From NCBI RefSeq assembly GCF_027594425.1, contig NZ_CP115159.1, positions 857,001 to 921,000 of the forward strand: a DNA stretch of 64,000 nucleotides, given 5' to 3'. The notes below the pieces were generated by a model. That model was not told the DNA's origin. It saw only the letters and a program-made list of their open reading frames with translations, and did no database searches. The translations under genes were made by a program, and so were the position numbers. Source of the stretch: Zunongwangia sp. HGR-M22. GTDB lineage: Bacteria; Bacteroidota; Bacteroidia; Flavobacteriales; Flavobacteriaceae. Below, in pieces: positions 1-10,045 of the stretch (its first letter is position 1; each line of letters opens with the position of its first letter).

Positions 1-1
1 T

Positions 2-1228
2 GAAAAAACAAAAGGTCTTGCTGAAGTTAAGTTTTTTAGAGCAATGGCTTATTTTAAGCTTGTAGAAAATTACGGAGGGGTACCATTAGTGCTGAATGCA
101 GTAACTGATATATCTACAGATTACCCGCGTAATACTGAAGAAGAAGTTTATAACCAAATATTAATGGATCTTGAAGAAGCTCTGGCAGGAGTTCCCGAAA
201 GTACAGAAGTTTATGGTCGTCTTACTAAGGATGCCGTTAGACATTTTATGTCTAAAGTATTACTTACTAAGGGCTACAAATCTTTTGGGGATGATAATGA
301 TTTTACTCAGGCAGCTGCCTATGCTGAAACTGTAATTAATAATCACCAACTTGTTTCTTCATTTCAGAGCTTGGTAAGCATAGAAAATCAAAGGAATTCA
401 GAAGTGATTTTTTCCTACCTATTTGGAGGAAATGCAGTATCTAGGGGATGGGGTAATTCAAAACATATGTTATATAAGTTTCGATTTTTTGATTATCCGG
501 GGTTAACCAGAAGTGTAAAAGGTTTAGGCCCAATGCCAACCCCATTTTTCTATAGTCTTTTTTCTGAAGAGGATGAGCGTGCAGCAGCAACATACAAAAG
601 AGTTTTATACGCTACCGAAGAAGATGTAGCAGAAGTAAATGATACTGAAGTTAATATTGCAGTTGGAGATACTGCTATATATTTTCCAAAAACAGCGTGG
701 ACACAAGCTGAAATTGATGCCGTACCTTATGCTGTAATCAATCCGGGGACTTACTTCAAAAATGATGGCGTAACACCAGTACACTATCCAATGTTTAGAA
801 AGTTTGATGATCCTACGATACCATTTACGCAGCCAGATCAAACCTCGCAAGGAGAAAGAGACATGGTTATAATGCGTTCAGGTGAAGCTTATCTATTTGC
901 TGCAGAAGCTTATTTGCAACTAAACGATAAATCTACAGCTGCAGAACGTTTAAACACAATACGGTCTAGAGCAGGATTGGATTCTTCTTTATCTTCTGAA
1001 GATGTGGATATTGATTTGATCCTAGATGAAAGAGCAAGAGAACTTGTTGGAGAAGTAAATCGTTGGATGGATCTAAAACGTACGGGCAAATTAATAGAAC
1101 GTGTATTAGAACATAATCCGCATGCCGCTTTAAATAACGCTATTCAGGAAAAACATCTTTTAAGACCAATCCCTCAGACAGAGATTGATAATACTGGAGG
1201 CTCTATAACCCAAAATCCTGGTTACTAA
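2..1228 (+). CDS. RagB/SusD family outer-membrane glycan-binding lipoprotein (5' end cut by window)
   Basis: The reading frame is open from base 2, so the N-terminus, with its signal peptide and lipobox, lies upstream of the window. The first visible stretch, AEVKFFRAMAYFKLVENYGG followed by VPLV, is the classic SusD TPR-helix motif. The C-terminus carries the other SusD hallmarks: RDMVIMRSGEAYLFAAEAYL, then LNTIRSRAG, then a LILDERARELVGE segment, then an ending in which RPIPQTEID precedes the final tyrosine. SusD proteins sit on the cell surface, bind oligosaccharide and form a lid on a SusC TonB-dependent transporter. That SusC gene is expected just upstream of the window. A strong terminator follows, so the glycoside hydrolase genes downstream may be a separate or read-through unit. 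Family assignment is firm; the substrate is unknown. Confidence 0.93.
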   Translation, partial: EKTKGLAEVKFFRAMAYFKLVENYGGVPLVLNAVTDISTDYPRNTEEEVYNQILMDLEEALAGVPESTEVYGRLTKDAVRHFMSKVLLTKGYKSFGDDNDFTQAAAYAETVINNHQLVSSFQSLVSIENQRNSEVIFSYLFGGNAVSRGWGNSKHMLYKFRFFDYPGLTRSVKGLGPMPTPFFYSLFSEEDERAAATYKRVLYATEEDVAEVNDTEVNIAVGDTAIYFPKTAWTQAEIDAVPYAVINPGTYFKNDGVTPVHYPMFRKFDDPTIPFTQPDQTSQGERDMVIMRSGEAYLFAAEAYLQLNDKSTAAERLNTIRSRAGLDSSLSSEDVDIDLILDERARELVGEVNRWMDLKRTGKLIERVLEHNPHAALNNAIQEKHLLRPIPQTEIDNTGGSITQNPGY

Positions 1229-1241
1229 TATTGTAATCTAT

Positions 1242-1274
1242 AAAAGCAGGCAGTAATGCCTGCTTTTATTTTAA
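1242..1274 (+). terminator. Rho-independent terminator after susD
   Basis: A perfect 10-bp stem, AAAAGCAGGC with GCCTGCTTTT, encloses the 6-nt loop AGTAAT and runs into a T-rich tail. It sits 14 nt after the SusD stop codon and separates the SusC/D part of the locus from the enzyme genes. Confidence 0.85.
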
Positions 1275-1326
1275 AAAAAGAATTATTATATAAGTTTAAT
1301 ACATTGGTACCCCAATACTTTTGAAT

Positions 1327-3636
1327 ATGAATTTTAAAAATTTCCGGCGTATTCTCACAGTCTGTTTATTACTCTTGTTGCTTTCCTGCAAAGTCAGTAA
1401 AACAGAAAAAACAGCTTCAGAAGAATATGTCGATAAAGTTTACCCCTTATTAGATACTGAAAATTCTAGATGGTTTTATTTTAGCTCTGCCAGCAGACCT
1501 TTTGGGATGGTTAATCTTAGCCCAGACACCCAGATCGATGGGGCTTGGGGTAGTGGATATCGTTACAATACCGATACTGTTAAGGGATTTAGTCATATAC
1601 ACGCTTGGCAAATGGCCGGACTTTCTATGATGCCAGTTATTGCGAAAGCTGATGACGATAAAATTTTTACTGATTTTTATTCGAAATTCGATCATAAAAC
1701 TGAAGAAATACATCCAGGATATCACAAACTTTTTTTAGATAGATATCAAATTGAAACTGAATTAACCAGTACTACTCGGGTAGGATTTCATAAATATAAC
1801 TATCAAAATAGTAATTCTCAGGCTTTATTATTCAATCTCAATACCACTTTAGGACCTTGTGATAATGCAGAAGGTTCGTTGGTTTTAGACAGTGAAAAAG
1901 TAGTATCAGGTTCATTTAAAATGACACCTACTAGTAGGCGTCCAAAAGCTTTAATTACTTATTTTAAAGTGCATTTTAATAAACCGGTGGCCTCAATTAA
2001 AAAAGATAATAATACCGGAAATTATTTGGTGACTTTTGAAGAGGATGCTGGCGAGTTAATGGCTAAAGTAGGAATTTCATATACTTCACCCGAGAATGCC
2101 AATTTAAATATTCAGTCAGAATTAAATCATTGGAATTTCGATAAAGTAGTAAAGGAATCAAGAGACCAATGGAACAAATTGTTAGGAAGAATTCGTGTTG
2201 AAGGTGGCGATAAAAAACAACAAAATCGATTTTATACCGATTTGTGGCATGCTTTGCAAGGAAGAAGAATCATTAGTGATTGTAATGGGGATTATCCAGA
2301 TAATACCGGCGATAATTTTAGAATAGGAAAGCTGCCATTAGATAAGACTGGAAGTCCACTTTTTAATCATTATAATTCAGATTCTTTCTGGGGAGCACAA
2401 TGGACTATTAATACGTTGTGGGGACTTGTATATCCAGGCATAATGAAAGAATTTATAATGTCCTTATTGCAGTATTACAAAGATGGCGGTTATATTCCAA
2501 GAGGACCTTCAGGAGGTAATTACACCCATGTAATGACGGGGGCATCTTCAACTCCCTTTATAGTAAGTGCTATACAAAGAGGATTAATTTCTGAAGACTT
2601 AGATAAAATTTACCAGGCATTAAAATTGAACCATATGCCTGGCGGAATTATGGCTAAAGCAGGTTATGAGCATGAAACTTCTATTGGTGGTGGCTTAGAT
2701 TATTATTTAGATAAAGGCTACGTTCCTTACCCATTGCTCGTACCAGAGGATGAATACGGAATTCATAAAGATGGTTCTAGTATGACTTTAGAATATGCTT
2801 ATCAAGATTATACGCTAGCCCAACTCGCCAAGAAATTAGAAAAACTGGAGGATTATACTTATTTTACAAAAAGATCGAAAAATTATAAGAATGTCTTTAA
2901 TAAAAATGTGGGTTGGATGTCTCCTAGAAAAGTGGACGGTAGTTATAGTGACAATTTCGATCCTTATCAATACGAGAATGGTTTTGTAGAAGCGAATGCT
3001 GCGCAAGCAACCTGGTTTGTTCCACACGATTTAAAAGGTCTTTCTTTGCTTATGGGAGGAAAAAAGCAAGCAATTTCGAAATTAAACAATCAGTTTATAG
3101 AAGCAGAGAAATTAGGTTTTACCTCGGGAACTTCCCACGATGCAGAATTACATCCTGAATATAGTAGAATACCTATTAACTACGGAAATCAACCTTCGAT
3201 AGAAACCGCCTTTGTTTTTACCAAATTGGGAAATCCTGAATTAACCCAATATTGGTCTAGAAAGATTGTAAATACTGTTTTTTCAGATCTATCTCCATCC
3301 AGAGGATATAACGGAGATGAAGATCAGGGATTAATGGGAAGTTTAGCTGTATTAATGAAATTGGGACTTTTTCAGATGAACGGAGGAACAGAGGAAGATC
3401 CTGCTTACCAAATAGGGAGTCCAATATTCGACAAAATTACGATCGATTTAAATTCCGATTTTTACGAAGGGAAAGAACTCAGTATCATTTCTAATAACAA
3501 TTCTGAGAAAAACATTTATATAGAGAGTGCTGAATTTAATAACAGGAAATTAGATTCTCTTGAAATTAAACATAGCGATTTAATAAAGGGTGGAGAAATC
3601 AGATTACACATGACGAATTCAAGGCATAAAAAATAA
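1327..3636 (+). CDS. GH92 family alpha-mannosidase, lipoprotein
   Basis: Exo-acting, calcium-dependent alpha-mannosidases of GH92 remove terminal mannose, most often alpha-1,2-linked. Seen here: a lipoprotein signal ending LLLLLLSC within the first 25 residues; the GH92 N-terminal motif RPFGMVNLSPDT followed by GYRY and GFSHIHAWQMAG; the central GYVPYP and TLEYAYQD motifs; NGFVEANAAQATWFVPHD; GNQPSIE; and GYNGDEDQGLMGS near the C-terminus. All are in the order expected for the family. Length (about 769 aa) is normal. The ATG at 1327 was chosen over an upstream in-frame TTG at 1321 because it directly precedes the signal peptide. The HAWQMAG variant, where many GH92 enzymes have an HLSGTG-like stretch, suggests a subgroup with altered specificity. 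First gene of a tight enzyme run (gaps of 44, 5, 1 and 26 nt to the following genes). Confidence 0.9.
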   Translation: MNFKNFRRILTVCLLLLLLSCKVSKTEKTASEEYVDKVYPLLDTENSRWFYFSSASRPFGMVNLSPDTQIDGAWGSGYRYNTDTVKGFSHIHAWQMAGLSMMPVIAKADDDKIFTDFYSKFDHKTEEIHPGYHKLFLDRYQIETELTSTTRVGFHKYNYQNSNSQALLFNLNTTLGPCDNAEGSLVLDSEKVVSGSFKMTPTSRRPKALITYFKVHFNKPVASIKKDNNTGNYLVTFEEDAGELMAKVGISYTSPENANLNIQSELNHWNFDKVVKESRDQWNKLLGRIRVEGGDKKQQNRFYTDLWHALQGRRIISDCNGDYPDNTGDNFRIGKLPLDKTGSPLFNHYNSDSFWGAQWTINTLWGLVYPGIMKEFIMSLLQYYKDGGYIPRGPSGGNYTHVMTGASSTPFIVSAIQRGLISEDLDKIYQALKLNHMPGGIMAKAGYEHETSIGGGLDYYLDKGYVPYPLLVPEDEYGIHKDGSSMTLEYAYQDYTLAQLAKKLEKLEDYTYFTKRSKNYKNVFNKNVGWMSPRKVDGSYSDNFDPYQYENGFVEANAAQATWFVPHDLKGLSLLMGGKKQAISKLNNQFIEAEKLGFTSGTSHDAELHPEYSRIPINYGNQPSIETAFVFTKLGNPELTQYWSRKIVNTVFSDLSPSRGYNGDEDQGLMGSLAVLMKLGLFQMNGGTEEDPAYQIGSPIFDKITIDLNSDFYEGKELSIISNNNSEKNIYIESAEFNNRKLDSLEIKHSDLIKGGEIRLHMTNSRHKK

Positions 3637-3680
3637 TAGAAGAAAATTGAGAATTTTATAAGAATTTAAATAATATTGGT

Positions 3681-5906
3681 ATGCGATATTTTTTTACTTG
3701 TTCTGTAATAGTGATGATACTTTTTTTAAGTTGTACTCAAAAAGAAGAGCAACATCACGAAAGCACAGCTGAATACGAATTATTAAAGAGAATACTTCCA
3801 GATCATGCCTCTCAATTTAAAGTAATTATTGATAGCACAAGTCAGGATGATTATTTTGAAATCTCTACTTCTGAAGATAAAATTCAGTTGAAAGGAAATA
3901 ATGGAGTTTCAATTGCTTCTGCTCTCTATTATTACATCAAAAACGTTACTAATGGGCAAATTACTTGGAACGGTGTTAATCTAAATTTACCAGAAGAACT
4001 TCCCTTAGTTTCTCAACCTATTTATAAGAAAACACCTTACGATTATCGATATTATCTAAATTATTGCACGTTCAATTACACGATGAGTTGGTGGGATTGG
4101 GAGCGATGGGAAAAAGAATTAGACTGGATGGCGCTTCATGGAATCAATATGCCATTAGCCATTACCGGTGAATCTTATATTTGGGATAAAGTATATCGAT
4201 CTTATGGATTTGAAGATGAAGATTTAGATCCATTTTTTAGCGGCCCTTCTTATTTTTCTTGGTTTTGGATGGGAAATCTAGACGGTTGGGGTGGTCCTTT
4301 ACCTAAAAGTTGGAAAGAAAGTCACAAAGAACTTCAGCTAAAAATATTAAAAAGAGCACGTGAATTAGGAATGACGCCCGTTTTGCCCGCTTTTACAGGT
4401 CACGTCCCAGCATCTTTCAAAAAGGTTTTTCCCAATGCTACTTTAAAACAAACCAATTGGGGCAACGATTTTGAGGATACTTTTATTTTGGATAGTAATG
4501 ATCCTTTGTTTTCAGAAATTGGTCAACGATTTTTAGAAGTTCAAACAGAGGTTTATGGCACCGATCATCTATACTCAGCCGATACTTTTAACGAAAATAC
4601 TCCACCGTCTAATGATCCTGAAGATTTAGCCAAACTCAGTAAAAAGGTTTACGAAAGTATGAAGACTGTAGATAAAGATGCGGTTTGGGTAATGCAAGGC
4701 TGGCTGTTTTATAGTCATCGTGATTTTTGGCAAGCTCCACAAATAAAAGGCTTGTTGGATGCAGTACCCGATGATTCTATGATTATTCTAGATCTGGCTA
4801 CAGAAATAGAACCTGTATGGAAAAGAACTGATGCTTTCTACGGAAAACAATGGATTTGGAATATGCTACATAATTTTGGAGGTAATATCACCATGTTTGG
4901 TCGTATAGAAACGGTAGCTACTGCTCCGGCTGAAGCATTAAATAGTAAAGACTCTGGGAAACTAAAAGGTTTGGGGCTAACTATGGAGGCGATAGAGCAA
5001 AACCCTGTTTTATATGAATTAATGGCCGATAATGTTTGGCGTAATAAACCAATAGATTTAAAAGACTGGTTAAAACAATATACTAAAAATCGCTACGGAA
5101 AAGAAGATGAAAAACTTTTACAGGCTTGGGATACTTTAGTAAATACGGCATATAACGGAAAAGTGATTAGAGATGGAGCTGAATCTATAATCGTGGCGCG
5201 TCCAACTATGGAAGGCTATAGGCGATGGGCAAGAACAAAACTAAATTATAAACCCGAGGAACTTTTACCGGCTTGGGATAAATTTATTGAAGTAGCCGAT
5301 AATTATAAGGATTCTGAAGGTTTTAAGTATGATCTTGTAGATCTAACACGGCAGATCTTGGCTAATTATGCCTTACCGTTACAACAACAAATTAGCTACG
5401 CCTATCAAAATAATGATAAGGAAGATTTTGACAAGTATAGCAATCAGTTTCTAGATCTTATTCACGGTCTCGATGAATTATTGGCTACTCAAAAGGATTT
5501 CTTATTAGGTCCTTGGCTAGCTAGTGCAAGGGAATGGGGAACAGATCCGCAAGAAAAAGCATTGTACGAACAAAATGCCCGCGATCTTATTACGCTTTGG
5601 GGAGGAAAAGATAACAGGTTGCACGAATATAGTAATCGACAATGGAGCGGACTTATGGCCGACTTCTATAAGCCCAGATGGGAACAATATTTTAAAGCTG
5701 TAAAGAAAGACTGGTCGAAGTTTGATCAGTCACAGTTCGATGAGAAAATCAAAGAATGGGAGTGGAATTGGGTGCAAACGGAAGAAGAATTTCCTACTCA
5801 ACCATCTGGAAGCGCTATTGGCAAAGCGAAGGAGCTATATAAGAAGTATCGAACTGATATTGTACCGCTAACAGAAAAGATGAAACCGATAGAATATAAC
5901 TATTAG
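3681..5906 (+). CDS. GH89 alpha-N-acetylglucosaminidase (NAGLU-like), lipoprotein
   Basis: Homologue of human lysosomal NAGLU, which removes non-reducing terminal alpha-linked GlcNAc. The first 20 residues form a lipoprotein signal ending LFLSC. GH89 landmarks are present in order: NYCTFNYTMSWWDWERWEKE (about residue 130) running into the WMALHGINMPLA helix; YFSWFWMGNLDGWGGPLP; the catalytic-acid region FNENTPPSNDP; WIWNMLHNFGGN; and the TMEAIEQNPVLYELMAD segment that corresponds to the nucleophile region. The length of 741 aa matches the family. The next gene starts 5 nt after its stop and encodes an HGSNAT-like acetyltransferase, the enzyme type that acts just before NAGLU in heparan breakdown. 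The catalytic glutamates are inferred from motif position and not from an alignment. Confidence 0.92.
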   Translation: MRYFFTCSVIVMILFLSCTQKEEQHHESTAEYELLKRILPDHASQFKVIIDSTSQDDYFEISTSEDKIQLKGNNGVSIASALYYYIKNVTNGQITWNGVNLNLPEELPLVSQPIYKKTPYDYRYYLNYCTFNYTMSWWDWERWEKELDWMALHGINMPLAITGESYIWDKVYRSYGFEDEDLDPFFSGPSYFSWFWMGNLDGWGGPLPKSWKESHKELQLKILKRARELGMTPVLPAFTGHVPASFKKVFPNATLKQTNWGNDFEDTFILDSNDPLFSEIGQRFLEVQTEVYGTDHLYSADTFNENTPPSNDPEDLAKLSKKVYESMKTVDKDAVWVMQGWLFYSHRDFWQAPQIKGLLDAVPDDSMIILDLATEIEPVWKRTDAFYGKQWIWNMLHNFGGNITMFGRIETVATAPAEALNSKDSGKLKGLGLTMEAIEQNPVLYELMADNVWRNKPIDLKDWLKQYTKNRYGKEDEKLLQAWDTLVNTAYNGKVIRDGAESIIVARPTMEGYRRWARTKLNYKPEELLPAWDKFIEVADNYKDSEGFKYDLVDLTRQILANYALPLQQQISYAYQNNDKEDFDKYSNQFLDLIHGLDELLATQKDFLLGPWLASAREWGTDPQEKALYEQNARDLITLWGGKDNRLHEYSNRQWSGLMADFYKPRWEQYFKAVKKDWSKFDQSQFDEKIKEWEWNWVQTEEEFPTQPSGSAIGKAKELYKKYRTDIVPLTEKMKPIEYNY

Positions 5907-5911
5907 AAAAA

Positions 5912-7051
5912 ATGCTTTTGAAAAATAAAATATCCAAACGCTTTTTATCGCTCGATGTTTTTAGGGGAATAACGATATGTTTCATGATTATTGTAAATTC
6001 CCCAGGAACGGGTGCGCCATTTTATGCTTCATTAACTCATGTAAGTTGGTTTGGATTTTCATTAGCAGATTTGGTTTTTCCTTCTTTTCTTTTTGCCATG
6101 GGAAATGCGATGGCATTCTCTATTCCGAAGTTCAAAAATGGCGACTCAAAAATTTTTTGGAAGAAAACGATTAAAAGAAGTTTACTGATTTTCCTGATTG
6201 GTTATTTGCTATACTGGTTTCCGTTTTTTGAGTTCGACCAGGAAAATGCATTAGTTTTAAAACCAATATCGCAAACTCGGATAATGGGAGTGTTGCAACG
6301 CATCGCTATTTGTTATTTTGTTGTAGCAGTTCTGGTTTATTATTTCAAGAGAAAAACCATAGCAATCATCGCTGTAGCAACATTAATTATTTATTGGATA
6401 CTATTGTATCTCTTAGGCGAAACCGGCAGGGAGTTAGAAATGGCAACTAATGGTGTTACATGGTTAGATCAAAAGATTCTTGGTGAAGCCCATATGTACA
6501 AAAAAGACCGAATAGTTTTTGATCCTGAAGGAATTTTAAGCACGCTGCCTTCCATAGTGAATGTAATTTGTGGTTATTTAGCTGGTGTTTTGATAAGAAA
6601 ACATGAAAAAACGCATAGAACTGTAGCTGAATTATTAGTTATTGGAGTGATGCTAATTGGTTTAAGCTTATTTTGGAATGAATTCTTACCATTTTCAAAG
6701 AAATTATGGACAAGTTCTTTCACCCTTTATACTGTGGGTATCGATTTATGTATTATTGGTTTTTTAATATTTATAATTGAATTAAAAAACATCAAATTTG
6801 GCACCTATTTTTTCACTGTTTTTGGTAAAAATCCCTTGTTTATTTATCTATTTTCAGAATTGTTTTTTATAAGCCTGTGCTTAATTCATACCCCTTCAGG
6901 AGAACGAGTTTTTGATTGGTTGAGTCAGCATGTTTTTCAGAATATTTATTCAGGGAGTTTTGGAGCCTTGCTTACCGCTTTATTCATCATGGGAGTTTGT
7001 TGGCTTTTGGGGTGGATATTAGATAAAAATAAAATATATATAAAGCTATAA
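5912..7051 (+). CDS. HGSNAT-like (DUF5009) membrane acetyltransferase
   Basis: A multi-pass membrane protein of 379 aa with roughly ten hydrophobic helices. It opens with the family signature RFLSLDVFRGITICFMIIVN, then LTHVSWFGFSLADLVFPSFL. His43 in LTHVSW lines up with the acetyl-accepting histidine region of eukaryotic heparan-alpha-glucosaminide N-acetyltransferase. That enzyme moves acetyl from acetyl-CoA across the membrane onto terminal glucosamine. The gene lies 5 nt after GH89 and 1 nt before GH115, so the three are surely co-transcribed and probably translationally coupled. In PULs this family is usually annotated only as DUF5009. The pairing suggests it N-acetylates a terminal GlcN so that GH89 can remove it. 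The family is solid; the reaction is inferred. Other acyl acceptors are possible. Confidence 0.82.
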   Translation: MLLKNKISKRFLSLDVFRGITICFMIIVNSPGTGAPFYASLTHVSWFGFSLADLVFPSFLFAMGNAMAFSIPKFKNGDSKIFWKKTIKRSLLIFLIGYLLYWFPFFEFDQENALVLKPISQTRIMGVLQRIAICYFVVAVLVYYFKRKTIAIIAVATLIIYWILLYLLGETGRELEMATNGVTWLDQKILGEAHMYKKDRIVFDPEGILSTLPSIVNVICGYLAGVLIRKHEKTHRTVAELLVIGVMLIGLSLFWNEFLPFSKKLWTSSFTLYTVGIDLCIIGFLIFIIELKNIKFGTYFFTVFGKNPLFIYLFSELFFISLCLIHTPSGERVFDWLSQHVFQNIYSGSFGALLTALFIMGVCWLLGWILDKNKIYIKL

Positions 7052-7052
7052 T

Positions 7053-10019
7053 ATGTTGGTTTTAAAAAAAGTAAGTTTATTTCTTACAATCTTCTTTTTC
7101 ATTTCTCAAATGCAGATTTGGGCGCAAGAAGTGAATTCATTTAGTTTAGTAGATGAGAATGAAATATCGACTATTGTAATCGATGATTCTGAAGCCGAAG
7201 TGGTTAAAATTGCAGGAAATCTTCTGAAAAATGATATCAAAAATATCAGCGGAAAAATCCCAAATTTAGGAAATTCACTCGAAGAAAATATAGTGTTAGC
7301 AGTAACCTTAGGCAAAAGCAAGTGGATTAAGCAACTTGTTTATTCCAACAAAATAGATGTCTCTGATATTGAAGGAAAGTGGGAAACTTATAAAATTCTC
7401 GTCGTAGAGAATCCATTTGATGAGGTGAAAAAGGCATTAGTTATTATAGGTTCAGATAGAAGAGCAACTGCCTATGGTTTGTTAGAAATTTCAAGAAAAA
7501 TAGGAGTTTCTCCATGGGAATGGTGGGCAGATGTAGTTCCTGAAAAATCGCAAAATATTCAGCTAAATATCGCTTCGGAAACTTTTGGAGAACCATCAGT
7601 AAAGTATCGAGGTATTTTTTTAAATGATGAAGATTGGGGACTTCAACCCTGGGCTGCGAATACTTTTGAGCCTGAAACTAATGATATTGGTCCCAAAACC
7701 TATGCTAAAGTTTTTGAATTGTTATTAAGATTGCGCGCCAATACCATTTGGCCGGCAATGCATTCTAGTACCAAAGCTTTCTATCACTATCCAGAAAATA
7801 AAAAAGTAGCCGACGATTATGCAATAGTTGTTGGAAGCTCTCATGCAGAGCCTATGTTAAGCAATATCAATGCAGAGTGGGATCATGAAACAATGGGGGA
7901 TTATCGTTACGATACCAATGCTTCGAGTATAAAAAAGTTCTTCGAAAAAAGAACAAAAGCGACTGCAAATTACGAAGGTATTTATACGCTGGGAATGCGT
8001 GGTGAACACGACTCTCCAATGATTGTGGGTAACGAAGATGTAGCTTCACAAGTAAGTTTATTGGAAAATGTAATTAACGATCAGCGCGAAATCCTGAAAA
8101 AATATAAAGCAGATTATCCAAATACTCCTCAGGCTTTTGTTCCGTATAAAGAAGTGCTGCATTATTATAAAAACGGATTAAAAGTTCCGCGTGATGTAAC
8201 GCTAATCTGGACAGACGATAATTATGGATATATAAGACAACTGAGTACCGAAAGCGAGCAAAATCGTAAAGGAGGATCGGGTGTTTACTATCATACTTCC
8301 TATTGGGGAAGACCACATGATTATTTGTGGTTAAATTCTACCAATCCGGTACTTATGTGGGAAGAGCTTCATAAAGCTTATTCTTTAAATGCCAGAGAAA
8401 TGTGGATTTTAAATAGTGGAGATATTAAGCCACATGAATATAATATTGAGCTTTTTATGGATATGGGCTGGGATATTTCAGCATTTGAGAAATCTGAAAA
8501 AGTTGAAAGCCATCAGTTGTCTTGGGCCAAAAGAGAATTTGGTAAAGAAGTTTCTTCCGCGATTAGTGAAATTATGAAAAGTTATTATCATCTAGCATTT
8601 CAGAGAAAACCGGAGTTTATGGCTTGGAGCCAGGTAGAGCCTGTGACTAAAAATAAGGAAACACAGTTATCTTCGATACATTATGGTGATGAGGTTACTA
8701 CGAGAATAAATCAATATCAGCAATTAGTTGCTTCCGTAGATAGCATTAAAAATCAGATAACTAATAATAGAAAAGATGCTTTTTATGAACTTGTTTATTA
8801 TCCGGTAAAAGCAGCTGCGGCTTTAAACAAAATGTGGCTTTACGCTTATAAAAATAAATTTGTTGCCACACAAAATAGAGAAAGTGCTAAATATTATGCG
8901 CAAAAATCTGCGGAAGCTTATGAAGCTATAGCGCAGATGACATCATGTTATAATGATTCCATTCAAAATGCAAAGTGGAAATATATAATGAATAAGTCGC
9001 CTCGTAATCTTCCGGTTTTTGATCAGCCAGCTTATATGGGTGTTAACTCTTCACAAGAATCAGGTATAGGTCTCTCCCTTGAAGGTCACGAAATGGAGTA
9101 TAATCAAAACACAACTAATGCGCATTCTGATGTGTTACCTGTTTTTAATGCGTATACTAATAATTCTTATTATATAGATGTGTTTTTAAAAGGAAAAGAA
9201 GCACAAAATTGGAGCACTAAAACTAACGTTCCGTGGTTGAAATTATCTAAAACCGAAGGAAAACTTTCTACTGAAAATCCTGAAGATCGAATAATAGTAA
9301 GTATTGATTGGGATTTAGTGCCAAAAGGTGAAGATAAAAAAGAAGCGCCACTAGGTCACGATTATCAATTAATTCCACCAAGTTTTAAGGTAAATACAAC
9401 GCTAGATATTCTTGCGAATAGCGAAAAAAAGACGGTTGGAATATCTGTTTTTAATCCAGAATTAAAAGAACTCAAAGAATATAATGGTTTTATTGAAGAC
9501 AAAGGTTTTGTGGTTATAAATGCAGAAAATCCTACTGAAAATAAAAAAGGAACTGAAACTTTCTGGGAGCCAATTCAGAATCTGGGATATACTGGAAAGG
9601 TAATGCAGGCGAAACCTTATAAAGCAGCGCCAATTGCGATAAATGATTCAGTATTAAAAAACAGCGCAATCTTATCTTATGATTTCTACACCTTCAATTA
9701 TGGTGAAGTAGCTATCCGTTTAGCAAGTTTGCCCACTCATCCTTTAAATGAAAATTACGGAGTTCGATGTGCGGTAGCTATAGATGACAACTCTCCAGAA
9801 ATAATCGATTTTGAAACACAAGGACGAAGTGAAGATTGGAAGGAAAATGTTCTAAGAAACCGAACGGTTAAGTCAATATCTTCAATTTTAAATAAACCTG
9901 GAAAGCATACTTTAAAAATTTATATCATTGATCCCGGACTTATGATTGATCAAATTTTAATAGATTTAGGCGGACTTAAAAATGCTTATGCTTTTCCTGC
10001 GGAAACTAAAAGTAAATAA
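7053..10019 (+). CDS. GH115 family alpha-glucuronidase, secreted
   Basis: GH115 enzymes remove alpha-1,2-linked (4-O-methyl)glucuronic acid from xylan and other branched glycans. The protein has a cleavable signal peptide (about 25 aa ending QIWAQE) and normal family length (988 aa). Motifs in order: ATAYGLLEISRKIGVSPWEW followed by WADV; the GIFLNDEDWGLQPWA stretch near residue 190; VVGSSHAEPML; GMRGEHDSPM; and LIWTDDNYGYIRQLS, all typical of the GH115 catalytic core. The C-terminal third is beta-rich, with a domain resembling the family's accessory C-terminal module. It begins 1 nt after the acetyltransferase stop. No lipobox is seen, so it may be periplasmic or secreted rather than surface-anchored. 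Confidence 0.9.
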   Translation: MLVLKKVSLFLTIFFFISQMQIWAQEVNSFSLVDENEISTIVIDDSEAEVVKIAGNLLKNDIKNISGKIPNLGNSLEENIVLAVTLGKSKWIKQLVYSNKIDVSDIEGKWETYKILVVENPFDEVKKALVIIGSDRRATAYGLLEISRKIGVSPWEWWADVVPEKSQNIQLNIASETFGEPSVKYRGIFLNDEDWGLQPWAANTFEPETNDIGPKTYAKVFELLLRLRANTIWPAMHSSTKAFYHYPENKKVADDYAIVVGSSHAEPMLSNINAEWDHETMGDYRYDTNASSIKKFFEKRTKATANYEGIYTLGMRGEHDSPMIVGNEDVASQVSLLENVINDQREILKKYKADYPNTPQAFVPYKEVLHYYKNGLKVPRDVTLIWTDDNYGYIRQLSTESEQNRKGGSGVYYHTSYWGRPHDYLWLNSTNPVLMWEELHKAYSLNAREMWILNSGDIKPHEYNIELFMDMGWDISAFEKSEKVESHQLSWAKREFGKEVSSAISEIMKSYYHLAFQRKPEFMAWSQVEPVTKNKETQLSSIHYGDEVTTRINQYQQLVASVDSIKNQITNNRKDAFYELVYYPVKAAAALNKMWLYAYKNKFVATQNRESAKYYAQKSAEAYEAIAQMTSCYNDSIQNAKWKYIMNKSPRNLPVFDQPAYMGVNSSQESGIGLSLEGHEMEYNQNTTNAHSDVLPVFNAYTNNSYYIDVFLKGKEAQNWSTKTNVPWLKLSKTEGKLSTENPEDRIIVSIDWDLVPKGEDKKEAPLGHDYQLIPPSFKVNTTLDILANSEKKTVGISVFNPELKELKEYNGFIEDKGFVVINAENPTENKKGTETFWEPIQNLGYTGKVMQAKPYKAAPIAINDSVLKNSAILSYDFYTFNYGEVAIRLASLPTHPLNENYGVRCAVAIDDNSPEIIDFETQGRSEDWKENVLRNRTVKSISSILNKPGKHTLKIYIIDPGLMIDQILIDLGGLKNAYAFPAETKSK

Positions 10020-10045
10020 GTCAGAACGATAGTTCCCTGAAATTT

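Noticed and set aside
1316-1323. TACTTTTG, a perfect -7 box just before the GH92 start
   Set aside because: It would put the transcription start at or inside the ATG (1327), and the only nearby TTG is 9 nt away, too close for a -33 element.
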